Shown piece after piece: positions 24,285-34,690 of a stretch of DNA of 64,000 nucleotides; the stretch's first letter is position 1, and each line of letters begins with the position of its first letter. The DNA lies in contig BSBM01000123.1 of assembly GCA_027924585.1 (NCBI GenBank), forward strand, positions 13,952,001-14,016,000, written 5' to 3'. The notes under the pieces were generated by a model. It saw only the letters and a program-made list of their open reading frames with translations, had not been told where the DNA came from and ran no database searches. This DNA comes from Larix kaempferi (Eukaryota; Streptophyta; Pinopsida; Pinales; Pinaceae). A program made the position numbers and the translations under genes.

Positions 24285-24450
24285 TCGAATCTATTAGATC
24301 TGTGAGATCAAGGTTCAGATCTGGAGAGCAAGTGCCATATATGTGCAGAGACATATCAGATCTATTAGATCTATGAGGTGAGAGGTTAGATATGAGATAG
24401 ATCTATCAGATCTATGCGAGCAGAGGCCAGAGGCCAGATCTGTGACCTAG
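24285..24450 (+). repeat. AGATCT-rich repeats in the copia B leader
   Basis: Six AGATCT palindromes plus one-base variants, at the same place relative to the primer site as the longer array in copia A. Confidence 0.75.
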
Positions 24451-24578
24451 AGGGGTTCTTGGTTCACCAAGATATTATTGTTTCAGTTGATCAGAGATTA
24501 TGGCTACAAGGTTGAAGGTTGATGAGTCTGTTGACAAGGAATTTTCCCTAATTACCGATCACTCTTGTACTTCAACAG

Positions 24579-25308
24579 ATGTGGATAAGCATTCCACAAA
24601 GGAGCTTGACAAGGAGTTGGTTCTACCTACATCATTCATTGAGTGCATCTACTACCAGTGTGTGGCACATAGATAGCAAGGCCTCCAGCCACATGACTAG
24701 TGTTCAAGGGTACTCTACAGATCTTATTAAGAGTGGTTTAGATCTTGAGGTTGTACTAGGAGACAACACTTCAGTTGGGGCAGTTGGATGAGGGACAGTC
24801 TCCTTTCAGAGGGAGTCTAGAGAGTCCATGACAGTGCGGGTTTATATGTTCCGGGGTTGAAGAAGAACTTGATATCAGTTTCCACTATAGAGGATAGGGG
24901 ATTGTGGGTAATGTTAAGAGATGGGAATGTTCTCATTCATCCCAAGGGATCCAAAGATACTTCAGCAGTGAGGATTGGAGTTCATAGTGGGAAGCTATAC
25001 AAGCTCAACTTTTAGCTTCATCATGCATTAGCACATAGCAGCAACAGTGATGGTTGTGACTTATGTGAGCTATGGCACGGGAGGATGGGCCACCTACATC
25101 ATTCAACATTGAGGATTTTGAGGGAGATTGTGACAAATGTGCCAGAGTTTAGCACAAAGCACACTGACGTGTGCAAAGGGTGTGCACTTGACAAGTATGT
25201 CAAGATTGTTTTCCCAAGCAGTGACAGCAGATTTGCAGGGGCACTTGATTTGGTACATTCAAACCTCTGTGGTCCGATGTCCAATGTATCATTGAAGGGA
25301 TACGAGTA
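24579..25308 (+). pseudogene. Copia B protease and GAG-pre-integrase fragment
   Basis: The first segment has the protease motif as DSKASSHMTS instead of DSGASSHMTG. A frame change and stops follow. Further on, an ELWHGRMGHLHH segment and a CKGCALDKYVK segment mark the GAG-pre-integrase zinc region, then VHSNLCGPM and SLKGYEY mark the start of the integrase core. The coding sequence ends at the hAT insertion before any catalytic integrase residue. Non-functional. Confidence 0.85.
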
Positions 25309-25385
25309 CCAATGTTACAAAAACCGAACCGGTGGTCGAACCGGACGACCCTGTGAACCGGAACCGGACCAAAACCGAAAAAAAG
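25309..25385 (+). repeat. Left terminal and subterminal repeats of the hAT element
   Basis: The TIR CAATGTTACAAAAAC is followed by closely spaced GAACCGG, TCGAACCGG and GGAACCGGACC words. Clustered short words near the ends are the usual binding sites of hAT transposases, here inferred. Confidence 0.85.
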
Positions 25386-26437
25386 CTGGATCATAAAACG
25401 GAATTACCAAAAATACATAAAATATTCAAATTTTGAAAAATTATAAATATATTCATGTGCATCCATGTGCATTCAAACCATTATACACAAAATATGAAAA
25501 GTATCTCATTTATATAGCAAATAAGAGTGCATAGAACCAAAATAGCAGTTAGCACTGAGTGCAATACGTCTGAATCAAAATACATCATCAAAAAAGGCTC
25601 TAAATGGCCTATAAAAAAGACTAGAGTCAAAGACTAAACAATCTAATCATCTGAATCCTCAGGCTCAGAGGCCTCCGACTCAGACTCTGAGCCATCATCT
25701 ACATCCTCATCCTCAATATGCGGAGTCTAGGCTTGGGCCACCTGACTTGACTCCCCTGGTCCAGAAGGCACCTATCCAACATCACCTTCCACATCATGCT
25801 ACTATGGAAGTGGGTGCAAATCCATCCATGAAAGGTCTTCATTCTCAGTGTCAAATGCTAGTGGCTGCGTCTCCACAACCCAATCTGCTAAGGCATCACT
25901 ATCATCCAGAAATATGGAAGACGATTCAGGGGTCCTGTTCTGCAATTGGTTGCGCCTCAACCGAAGGTTGTACTGAACAAATACCATATCATTTAACCAT
26001 TTTTGCTCTAAACGGTTATGCTTCTTGGTGTGTATACGCTCAAAAACACTCCAATTGCGTTCACAACCAGAAGCATTACATGTTTGGCTCAATATTTGAA
26101 CTGCAAACTTCTGCAAATCAGGGCACTGGCTACCAAATTGTTGCCACCAATATGTTGCATGTACATTGTAAAGACAAAAGAATTAGCAAAAGAATTATAA
26201 AGTTTTACTCGTATTCTAAACTTTAAAGACTTTCTAAATTCTATTATTACCTGGAGGATCTTTAGATCTAGTCCGTATAGCCTAGCCATGCCAAAGATAC
26301 CAAGACTCTCATTGAAATGCAAGAGCTTGCTATGGATCTCGTCTTGTTTAACGGGATCAGATACCATCTGCTCAATGCATTTGTACAATCCTTCCTTTAC
26401 CTCCCCATCTACTTCAAAATCTTTTGTGTAATGGTAC

Positions 26438-26546
26438 CTTTACAAGAGTCAAGACAAAGCAAATGATCAATTTAAGTCTTAAGAAGATGATAAACTTTTG
26501 CAATTAAAATTTAATAAAATAACTTAAAAACTTTGAAAGTAGTTAC
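26438..26546 (-). other. Intron of the hAT transposase gene
   Basis: On the minus strand the junction CCAAG|GTAACT and AAAG|GTACC obeys GT-AG and joins the exons in frame across a conserved YYLNPR...HY motif of hAT transposases. Confidence 0.75.
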
Positions 26547-27104
26547 CTTGGATTCAAGTAATAGCCTGCAACATGTAAAGGCCGATGGAGTTGTCTGTTC
26601 CAGCGATCATCAATTATTTTCCACAAAGGAAGATACTTTTGTCTTTTGCCATCATATGCTTCCTTTATTGCCTCCTTGGCCTGATCCATGGCCTCATAAA
26701 TAAACCCCATTGCTGCTTTATCACCATCCACCATTCTCAGAACTTTCACAAGAGGTTTACTAAAAAGTACAATCTCCTCTGCCTTTTTCCAGAATCCTTT
26801 CTCATAGACTTTGTCAACAATGTCTTTTCCTTCAGCCTTCTTGCTATATTGAGAAGCATTCCACTCATCACAGGAGAACATCTTCCTCAAGTTGGCCTTT
26901 TGCTCAATCAAGGACTACAATGTAAGAAAGTTTGTTGCAAATCTTGTGATAGCTGGCCTGACAAGCTCTTTTCCACCAGTGCATTTTCTCATAAGGGTCA
27001 AAACCCATGTGTGGTTGTAAATGTATCTTGTTATGGATTTTGCTTGTTCCACACACTTTTTCACCCACTCCATTTTCCCAATATCCTCAAGCATGAAATC
27101 CAAA

Positions 27105-27204
27105 CAATGGGCTGCACATGGAGTCCACCAAATGGTGGGATATTTCTCCTCCAACAATGGGCTGCACATGGAGTCCACCAAATGGTGGGATATTTCTCCG
27201 GCTG
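27105..27204. repeat. 50-bp tandem duplication in the hAT core
   Basis: Two adjacent copies starting CAATGGGCTGCACATGG at 27105 and 27155. Since 50 is not a multiple of three, the two copies are translated in different frames, one reading KYPTIWWTPCAAH and the other not resembling the family. Confidence 0.9.
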
Positions 27205-27345
27205 CAACATAATTGGAGGCATTATCTGTGATAATCTGTACTACATTTTCCACTCCCACCTCCAAAACTACATCATCCAAAAGACGAAATAGTAAATGTG
27301 CATCCTTAACTTGATCAGATGCATCCATTGATCTAAGGAACATAG

Positions 27346-29355
27346 TGATGAATATGATTGTTATTGATGACAACATTAATGACAAAGGACAAATGTTGAT
27401 GACAATGAGATGATGTGCTTAAAAGCCCTTGCATGAAATCTTTGACGATCATAAGCCCATGTGCATTTGAAGAAGCCATCAAAAGTGTGTCAAGTCAAAT
27501 CTGACGTCCTACACAAATTGGAGAATTTAAGGGTGTTGGAACATGTCATTGAAAGCAAGATCCTCATAGAAAGGTAGATCTCGTCAAGCCCTTTCCGTTG
27601 ATATATGGAGCGTCACCTAACTCCTCACGGTTGAAGAGATTTTATTTTTTGAAGTTGTTGCGGTTTCCTTACCCCATCTTTTGGGTCAGCAGACCAAAGA
27701 AATGAAAATAAAAAATAAAATGAAATCATATGGCAAGTCGGCTCAGCAAATTTCTTATGTAAAACAAGTATAAATAAAGTCAACAATCTCATTCATAATG
27801 TGTGAAAAAATTGGACCTGTCTGAGGCGAATTTCATGGGTACTGTAGCAGCTACAGTGAAATTATTTTTTTTCTTTTCTTTCATCTCTGATTTTGGATCA
27901 TTTCTAAGGCAATTTCGCTAGTGTAAAAATAAGTGTTTTTGGGGTTGCAATAGCACACTTGACACAGCAACAGGAGCAACATAATGAACTTTTTTTTATA
28001 TCTGATTTTCTGGGTTCGCTGGTTGATGAAGACATGATACTTGCTTGATGCTTGTAGCAGTAGATTTTTATATATCTCAGATTTATGGGCAGCCATGGAG
28101 TGAAGTTATTTTATTTTTGGGCATGAGAAATCCGTTGTTTTGGTCAATTAGATAAGTGTGGAACTTGCTGGCGCAGAGAAAAATTTCGCATGGTTCAGGG
28201 ACAGTAGACAGGAAATATTTCTTAAAAGTTTTTTGGTTCTGATTTTTGGAAATTCGTGGAGGACAGTCAGAATTCTGATTTCGTGGTTCAAGAAGAATTT
28301 CAGTGGCTGGAGCAGCAGCTACAGATGAACAGTCAAAGTTTTATTTTTTATTTGTGTTCACCTCATAATTTCGGGCTTCACTAGGGCATCATCTATACAG
28401 CTATAGCATTGGCATTTTTGTTGGTGTATCTTTGGACAAAGACCAGGATAGCTCGCAGAGATGAAGACTTGTTGTGAATAGCTCCTACACTCGTTTGAGT
28501 GTATCAATTTTTTAGCCTATTGAAATCTAAGGAAAATACAGATCATGTGAAACAGTGGCATAACAGACAGTGGAGTATGTATACATGATGTATGCTACCT
28601 TATGATGTGGCTGGGTAAAGTATGATGACATACATTCTCCTTGATGATATTGTATGATGGTGTATGCATTGATGTTGATAGTATATGCTCAGTGCATGAA
28701 CAGAATTACATAATGAAATGTTGATGATGATAATGATGCATATACTATGACAATGATGAACTAACTTTTACATGATGATGCAAACAACTACACAATAGAT
28801 ACAGTGATGTATTCAGTATATCTCAGTGGTATACATGCTCAGTGACCTTGGTATGAGCAGCAATGACTGTGACATACATGACCAGTTTAACTAGCAAGTT
28901 GATGAGCAGGTTGACAAGTTAATAAGCAGAGATTGATCAGGACTGATTGACAAAGAATAGTGATCAGATGGTTGATTAATGACAAGTATCTATTTGTTAA
29001 TACAAGCAGGGTCTTGTATCTCTTTCTTGGCTAGGTCCAAGAAAAACTAGGCTGGGTCCTAGATAAGGAGTTGGTGCTCTTTGTTTCAGTTGTAGCTGAA
29101 TTACCTCACGGCTGTAGCCGTTGAACCAAATACAAAAACATTACAATTATATCGTGTGTCTCTTGCTCAAGGTGTTGATCATGTTGTGTTTTTAATTGAT
29201 GAATGATATGTGATTAGTTAATTACTGATATATAATTCATTGATGAATATGATGCTGAAGTGAATGTGAAATAATTGGTAGAAAAAGTTGAATTTGGAAT
29301 TGAGCCCTAGCTCACTGATTCACCCCCCCCCTCTCAGTGAGCATTGTGTCTAACA
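27346..29355 (+). repeat. 5' LTR of copia C (2,010 bp)
   Basis: Pairs with 40996-42932. A segment of about 65 bp around 28120-28190 is absent from the 3' LTR, and scattered substitutions separate the two. Confidence 0.95.
27769..27776 (+). promoter_or_regulatory. Possible TATA box of copia C
   Basis: TATAAATA in the 5' LTR, conserved at the equivalent place in the 3' LTR. Position about 420 bp into the LTR is reasonable for a U3 promoter. Confidence 0.45.
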
Positions 29356-29357
29356 AT

Positions 29358-29369
29358 TGGTATCAGAGC
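29358..29369 (+). other. Primer binding site of copia C
   Basis: TGGTATCAGAGC, a perfect match to the common site complementary to initiator-Met tRNA, two bases after the 5' LTR end. Confidence 0.93.
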
Positions 29370-29419
29370 AGGCCTTCTACAGAAGCCTAACAAGCTTGAA
29401 GGAAACCAGTAGACACAAG

Positions 29420-31014
29420 ATGGAAGGATCAGCAAAGCTTGTAAACAATGAAGTTCCAATTTTGGAAATATCAGACTATTTTGGTTGGAGAAGCAAAATG
29501 AAATCTTACTTGAAGAAATTTGGAATTTGGGAAATAGTGATTAACCCACCTACTCGGCCCAACAAGAAAACAAAGACAGCAGCTGACAGATACAACATCA
29601 TTGCCCTGAAGTTTCTAATGGATGGACTTTCAAGCCCTATAAAAGAAAGTATAGGAGAATGCACTTTTGCCAAGGATCTTTGGTTCAAACCGGAAGGTGA
29701 ATATCAAAAGGCACATGATCAGGAAATGGAGACTAAACCCACTGAAGATGTAAAGCAAGAAGAAATGGAAGAAAAAGTTTCAGATATTAATGAAGGTAAG
29801 AATCTTTCTAATTTCAGTAATGTTGTTTTTGATAACTTTGAAAACATTCTTGAAGATGCTAAGAAGAATCTTCTAGCAAATCTTTTTAAGATGCAAGATA
29901 TCAAGCATGATCGAATGTGCTCAAAAAGAAGATAGAGAAGCTCATTGAAGAGTACCATGAGAAGTCAATAGAGTTGCTCATGGATGAGATGATAAGACTT
30001 CAAGACTCAGTTGAAACTATGAAGATCCAGCTAGAAGAAAAAGAGAAGACCATGGACCTACTCAAGACAAGCTTACAAGGTGAGCCAAATGATCAAAATC
30101 TTAAGGAGAGTTGTGAAGATCCTAATGAGCTTGAAGAGACAAGAAAAAATAATATTGGCTTGAAAACTCAACTAGAGAAAGCCAACAAGATAGAAGAAGT
30201 ATTGAAAAATCACTTGGATGAAAAGGAGAAGGAAATTTAGAAGCTTGAGATGGAGGTAGTTGAATTGAGAAAAAAAAATAAAAAGTTTGATGCATATGGC
30301 AAGTTCCAACACAACTCAGCTATCCTAGATGAAATTTTAGATTGCCAAAGGTCTCCCCTTGACGAATCTGGGCTTGGGTACAAGAAAGAAGAAGAGAAAT
30401 CTGAAGATGATTTATTGTCTCCCAAGACTTCAGAAGCTGGTCCATCAATGACCAAGGATGTATCCCATATACCTGCACATGACAACAAAAAAGTTGAAGG
30501 GTCAAGAATGCATCAAGAAGCTATGCCCAGTTTCCAAGGCAAGCCAAGAAAAGAAACAACCCCAAAATGGAACCAAAGTCCCAGGTATGAAAATAAATTT
30601 AATGGTTACTGTTATGCTTGTTCTAATTTTGGTCATAAAGCTGTTGATTGTAGAAAAAATGTTGGAAGTCCACACAACAAAATAAGATGTTGGACATGTG
30701 ATCGAATTGGACATTTGGCTGCCAATTGTCACACATTGAGATGCTTTAATTGTGGTGGTACTGGGCATAAATCCCAAACTTGCACTAGTCCAAGAAGAGA
30801 ACCTAGGAGGATTCCATCATATACATCAGCAAGAAGAACAAATGAATCATGGAAGAAGTATAGTACTGGCGAAACTAAAGATCTGAAGACAAGCTCTCAC
30901 AACCAAGGACATTCCAAGATGTGGGTAAAGAAAAATATCTTGCTAGATCTAAATGAAGTGGAGGATCAATGCACAAAAGGTGAAGGTGGCTGCCATTTGG
31001 CAAGCCAAGTTTGA
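29420..31014 (+). pseudogene. Copia C gag: UBN2-like domain, coiled coil, three CCHC zinc knuckles
   Basis: The first segment (to 29935) begins at ATG 29420. It shows the copia gag pattern YFGWRSKMKSYL, then LMDGLSSPIKESI and CTFAKDLWF, typical of UBN2/DUF4219 gags. A frame change near 29920 leads to a Lys- and Glu-rich coiled-coil segment that stops at a TAG (30238-30240) and resumes in the same frame. The last part carries three consecutive CX2CX4HX4C knuckles: CYACSNFGHKAVDC, CWTCDRIGHLAANC and CFNCGGTGHKSQTC. Most plant copia gags have one, so three is unusual. The gene ends at 31014 without protease. One frameshift and one stop make this copy inactive, though the domains are well preserved. 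Confidence 0.85.
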
Positions 31015-32699
31015 GGTCTCTTAAAGACCATGGTGCACCTTGAGTTCATGGTGTCTTGGAGGATGAACTTAATGTTAAGTGAAGGTCTCTCCAAATAGGT
31101 CCTAGGATCGGATTGCAATACATCAACAATTGATTGAAGGATATAAAGACTGCAGAGATGAACAGTTCTTGAAGAAATGTTTGGGAATGTAAGCAATAGT
31201 GACATTATGATGCTTACCTCATGATGGTGCAAATACATACTGTATGCTCAGACCTTTTGATGACAACAACAGCATAATGATAGGAGGAGTAAGAGCTAGA
31301 AGAAGGAGGATGTGTATGACTACTATTTCTTAAATAAACTCTGAAGCAGAACATCTGGAATTTCTTTATGGAAAGCATTCAATAAGAGATTAACAGAAGA
31401 AGAGGACATTTCGGAAGACAAGAATAGCAGGTGTATGGCATGCACAGTGATGTACAGTCGATGAAAGAAGTCTGGGATTGGCATACATACACAGAGATGA
31501 TTCCATACATAATGCATACTATGATTATACCTTGTACACAATAATGCAAAACCCTATGATGATGCAAACACGATGATGGTCCAGACCTTGATGGTGATTT
31601 TGGTATGATCAGTTTGACAGACCTATTGATGGTTGAAGTACAGAGATATTTGAGTAAGATTGCAGATTTCAAAAATACAGTTTGAAGAATGGAAGAACCC
31701 AAAGAAGAAGGTTGTACACATGAGATTACTGTTTAATGATCAGCAACATATATAACAACATCTACAGCAGAGAAGCAATTTCAGGCTACATACTTAGTCA
31801 AATAGTGAAGGCATACACAAATTGCATAATCTGAGTCAACTATATATGAGCAGATTGTACACTTAATCTTGATTTCTTCTGGGCATGTTTTACTCTATTG
31901 ACTGAAATATACGAAGTATGGTCAGACAAAACCTTGATATAATTTGAACCAACAAGATCTTAGGGGGAGCTTGAAATGATCAAACATCAAATAGTTATAG
32001 TCTCAGCAAATGAGAAGCAAGAAGATACTTCGGATCTGAGTTTTAAATCCTGTAAGAAGATCCTGAAAATTACACAGTGTTGGTGCTTAGCTTGCTTGAA
32101 GAAGGTCAGATCAGAAAATGAAGGGCTGAATGGAGACTGGTTGAGGACGGACCTAGAGCATAGCTTTGATAAATTTAAAGAAGCACCTTGATGATAAGAA
32201 TGTGGGGTGTCATGCTGTCAACAATTTACCTTACAGAGAAACCTTTTGGAGCATTGCTAGAACACTTAAAGACTATTGAAAGACTACTCAAGCAGATCTT
32301 TATGTTGGAAATCCACATGACTAGAAATCTTGTTGAAAATTATTATGGAATATATTAGTAAAGATGATTTGATCAGACAAAAGCATCCAAACCAGCAGTA
32401 AACTTTTGATAGAGATGGCAAATAGAAGTCTACATGAAAGGGGGAGTATGATTGAGCATATGGAATGCTGTTGCATGCTTACCTCTTATGAATTTCTGAA
32501 GCATCAATCTCAGCATGAAAGGGAGTGTCTATGAAAATTTGAAGATGGCAAACAATAGAAGATTAAAACTCAGCAAAGAGGGAATATATACAGAAATTGA
32601 CAATGACAAGCCAAATTTTTTTTTGGGCATTGTGAAGCCTCTTGATCTTAGATTTTTGCACATCAAGAGATCAAGCAGCCTATTCGAAAGGGGGAGCAT
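31015..32699 (+). other. Non-coding interior of copia C
   Basis: About 1.7 kb with only short frames. No protease, integrase, RT or RNase H motif is recognisable on either strand. This replaces the pol region expected in an autonomous copia element. Confidence 0.6.
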
Positions 32700-32704
32700 A
32701 TATG

Positions 32705-33203
32705 TGTTACTTTTTATTTGAGCGGCATAGATATAAACAATTACTGAAAGATAAACAAGCACAACATAAAAGACAAGAGACACAATTTACCCTGGGAAAC
32801 CCTCTTGGGGTAGAAAACCCAGCAAAGCCTTCCTCAATATAGAAATCACAAAGTACAAGATAAACCCAAGACAAAACAGCTACACCTCCACTTGTGCGCA
32901 CCTCTCTTCTTCACCTATGAGAACTTGCTTGAGTGAATGGGTGAATAGAAGTGAGAGAGAGGTCCTCTATTTATATTCTTCTGTTGGGGTGATAAATTCC
33001 CCAATAGGGCCGACTTGTCTACTTGACTGGTCAATTACATAATATAATAATCTTCAAGGGGCTTTTCTGAGCCGACACATGTCCTAGGGTTTACATTGAT
33101 TCTTTCAATGACCTTTACATTATTAATTACATGACCATCAACTCCCGTAGGAGGAATACAATAATATAAATAGAATATCTTCCGCAGTTACATTATTTTA
33201 ACA
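32705..33203 (-). repeat. 3' LTR of copia D
   Basis: 499 bp, direct copy of the right LTR. The complementary purine tract AAGAGGGAG of the element strand lies at 33204-33212. Confidence 0.95.
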
Positions 33204-33212
33204 CTCCCTCTT
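33204..33212 (-). other. Polypurine tract of copia D
   Basis: Reads AAGAGGGAG on the minus strand, directly upstream of the 3' LTR, and equals the tract of copia A. Confidence 0.85.
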
Positions 33213-33390
33213 AACTAGGAAGGTATTCTGCGGGTAACATCAACAACACTGCACAACAGACTAGTGAACTTCTATATGTCCTAGGAAGGCTTTGGATCAT
33301 CATCTGTCTTGGGTTAACATCAACGGAGTAGCAACATCATCATCTGCTGAAGTATGATCATCATCAGCGGCATCATCAGCAATCATCCTC

Positions 33391-33655
33391 TTGCTGGTAC
33401 ATCATCTACTGGAACAACATCTTCGTCAACTGGAACATCTTCTACTGGAGCATCCTCATCATCAGCATCATCAGTTGGAACATCTTCTACTGTCAGCAAC
33501 CTTGTCAACTAGAACACCATCTACTGGAACATCCTCATCAACAGCACCATCAATTGGAACAACATCATCATCAGCTGGAACACCATCTACTGGAACATCC
33601 TCATCAGCAGCACCATCAGCTGGAACACCTGTAACAACAATCAGTAACTAAGTAT
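33391..33655. repeat. Degenerate minisatellite of CATC/GGAACA words
   Basis: Many imperfect copies of ACTGGAACATC, TCTTCTACTGG and CATCATCAGC. A plus-strand open frame of 86 codons here is a by-product of the repeat. It sits in the 3' untranslated part of copia D. Confidence 0.85.
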
Positions 33656-33660
33656 TGATA

Positions 33661-34090
33661 CTATCAGTCAGCCAGTACTAATCTTCCCTCACCCCTGGAG
33701 AGGCATCAGCTCCTGAGAGCTGGAACTATCAGTCAGCCAATACTGATCTTCCCTCACCCCTGGAGAGGCATCAACTCGTGAGAGCTGGAACTATCAGTCA
33801 GCCAGTATTGATCTTCCCTCACCCCTGGAGAGGCATCAGCTCGTGAGAGCTGGAACTATCAGTCAGCCAGTACTGATCTTCCCTCACCCTTGGAGAGGCA
33901 TCCATCCCTCCGGACAAGCATCAGCTCGTGAGAGCTAGAACCATCAGTCAACCAGTACTGATCTTCCCTCACCCTTGGAGAGGCATCCATCCCTACGGAC
34001 AGGCATCTATCCTTTCGAATAGGAACTCTATCAGTCAGCAAGTACTGATCTTTCATCCCTCCTGGACGGGCATCTATCCTTTCGGATAGG
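33661..34090. repeat. Minisatellite with 65- to 85-bp units, six copies
   Basis: Units start CTATCAGTCAGCC at 33661, 33726, 33791, 33856, 33941 and 34027. The first four starts are 65 bp apart. The next two are 85 and 86 bp apart, and those units carry an extra CATCCATCCCTNCGGACA segment. It ends a few bases from the pol stop codon of copia D. Confidence 0.93.
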
Positions 34091-34095
34091 CATCA

Positions 34096-34690
34096 TCAAT
34101 CTCTCTTCCTAGAGAGGTCCCTTTGGACCACACCAAGCTTGTCTCGAAAGTACTCAAACTTCACACGAGCCAAAGGCTTAGTCAGCACATCAGCAACTTG
34201 TTCCTCTGTAGGAACATACTCGAGCTTCACAGCTCCCCTATGCACCATATCCCGGATATAATGGAACTTAACTCGATGTGCTTCGATCTATCATGAAACA
34301 CATGATTTTCTGTCAATTTGATGCAACTCTGATTATCACAGAGTATCTCCGTAGCATCAATCTCTGCATTGAACAATCCTATCAACATCTTGCGAAGCCA
34401 CACTGCTTCACCACAAGCTGAACAAGCTGCAACATATTCAGCTTCCGTTGTACTGAGTGCAACACAGGGTTGCTTTCTACTGAGCCATGAGATCACACTT
34501 GTTCCCAAACTAAAGCAACATCCTGAAGTGCTCTTTCTGTCTTCAACACTTCCAGCCCAATCTGAGTCTGTGTACCCATACAGTCTGAACTCACTATCTG
34601 AGGCATATCTGAGTCCATAATCCAATGTACCCTTCAAATATCTCATCACATGTTTTGCTGCAATCAGGTGAACATTCTTGGGTTCCACCA
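34096..34690 (-). pseudogene. Copia D RNase H domain
   Basis: Starts in the RT-to-RNase H linker (VHLIAAKHVMRYLKG) and contains GYTDSDWAG, STSGCCF, SRKQPCVALSTTEAEYVA and CDNQSCIKL. These are the core copia RNase H motifs with the catalytic Asp and Glu present. After SKHIE a 1-bp deletion shifts the frame. The expected C-terminal part (YIRDMV, then ADVLTKPL) follows in the next frame and ends at the stop at 34096-34098. Separated from RT by solo LTR E. Confidence 0.92.

Larger units (their letters stand above)
23025..25308 (+). mobile_element. Copia element B, 5' part only
   Basis: A single LTR (23025-24203) is followed by a primer site and a decayed protease and pre-integrase coding region. 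Homology stops where the hAT element begins. Only the next few bases after the hAT (TACTATATC) could continue the reading frame, and no 3' LTR was found downstream. B therefore lost its 3' half in addition to being interrupted. The leader and LTR organisation match copia A. Confidence 0.85.
25643..27340 (-). pseudogene. hAT transposase, C-terminal two thirds
   Basis: Minus-strand segments follow the family order. First is a catalytic-region stretch with QIITDNASNYVAAG and TPCAAHCLD (DUF659/hAT core, about 27280-27080), then a helical region, then the C-terminal dimerisation domain with LSQTCNASGCERNWSVF (about 26090-26030). An acidic tail rich in Glu, Asp and Ser ends at a stop at 25643. A GT-AG intron of 109 bp is well supported at 26438-26546 because splicing restores PRYHY. 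A second intron seems to lie between about 26250 and 26160, where YWWQQFG resumes, but its acceptor lacks a clear AG. A 50-bp tandem duplication damages the core. Continuous with 42938-43732 before the copia C insertion. Confidence 0.9.

Noticed and set aside
26585-27292. Plus-strand 235-codon open frame opposite the hAT transposase
   Set aside because: It is the antisense of the transposase core. The minus-strand translation has the family motifs and the plus strand has none.
33391-33651. Plus-strand 86-codon frame rich in His, Leu, Thr and Ser
   Set aside because: A by-product of the minisatellite in the copia D 3' region, on the strand opposite to the element.
33391-34090. CRISPR-like array
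   Set aside because: Units are contiguous tandem repeats without unique spacers, inside a plant retrotransposon.
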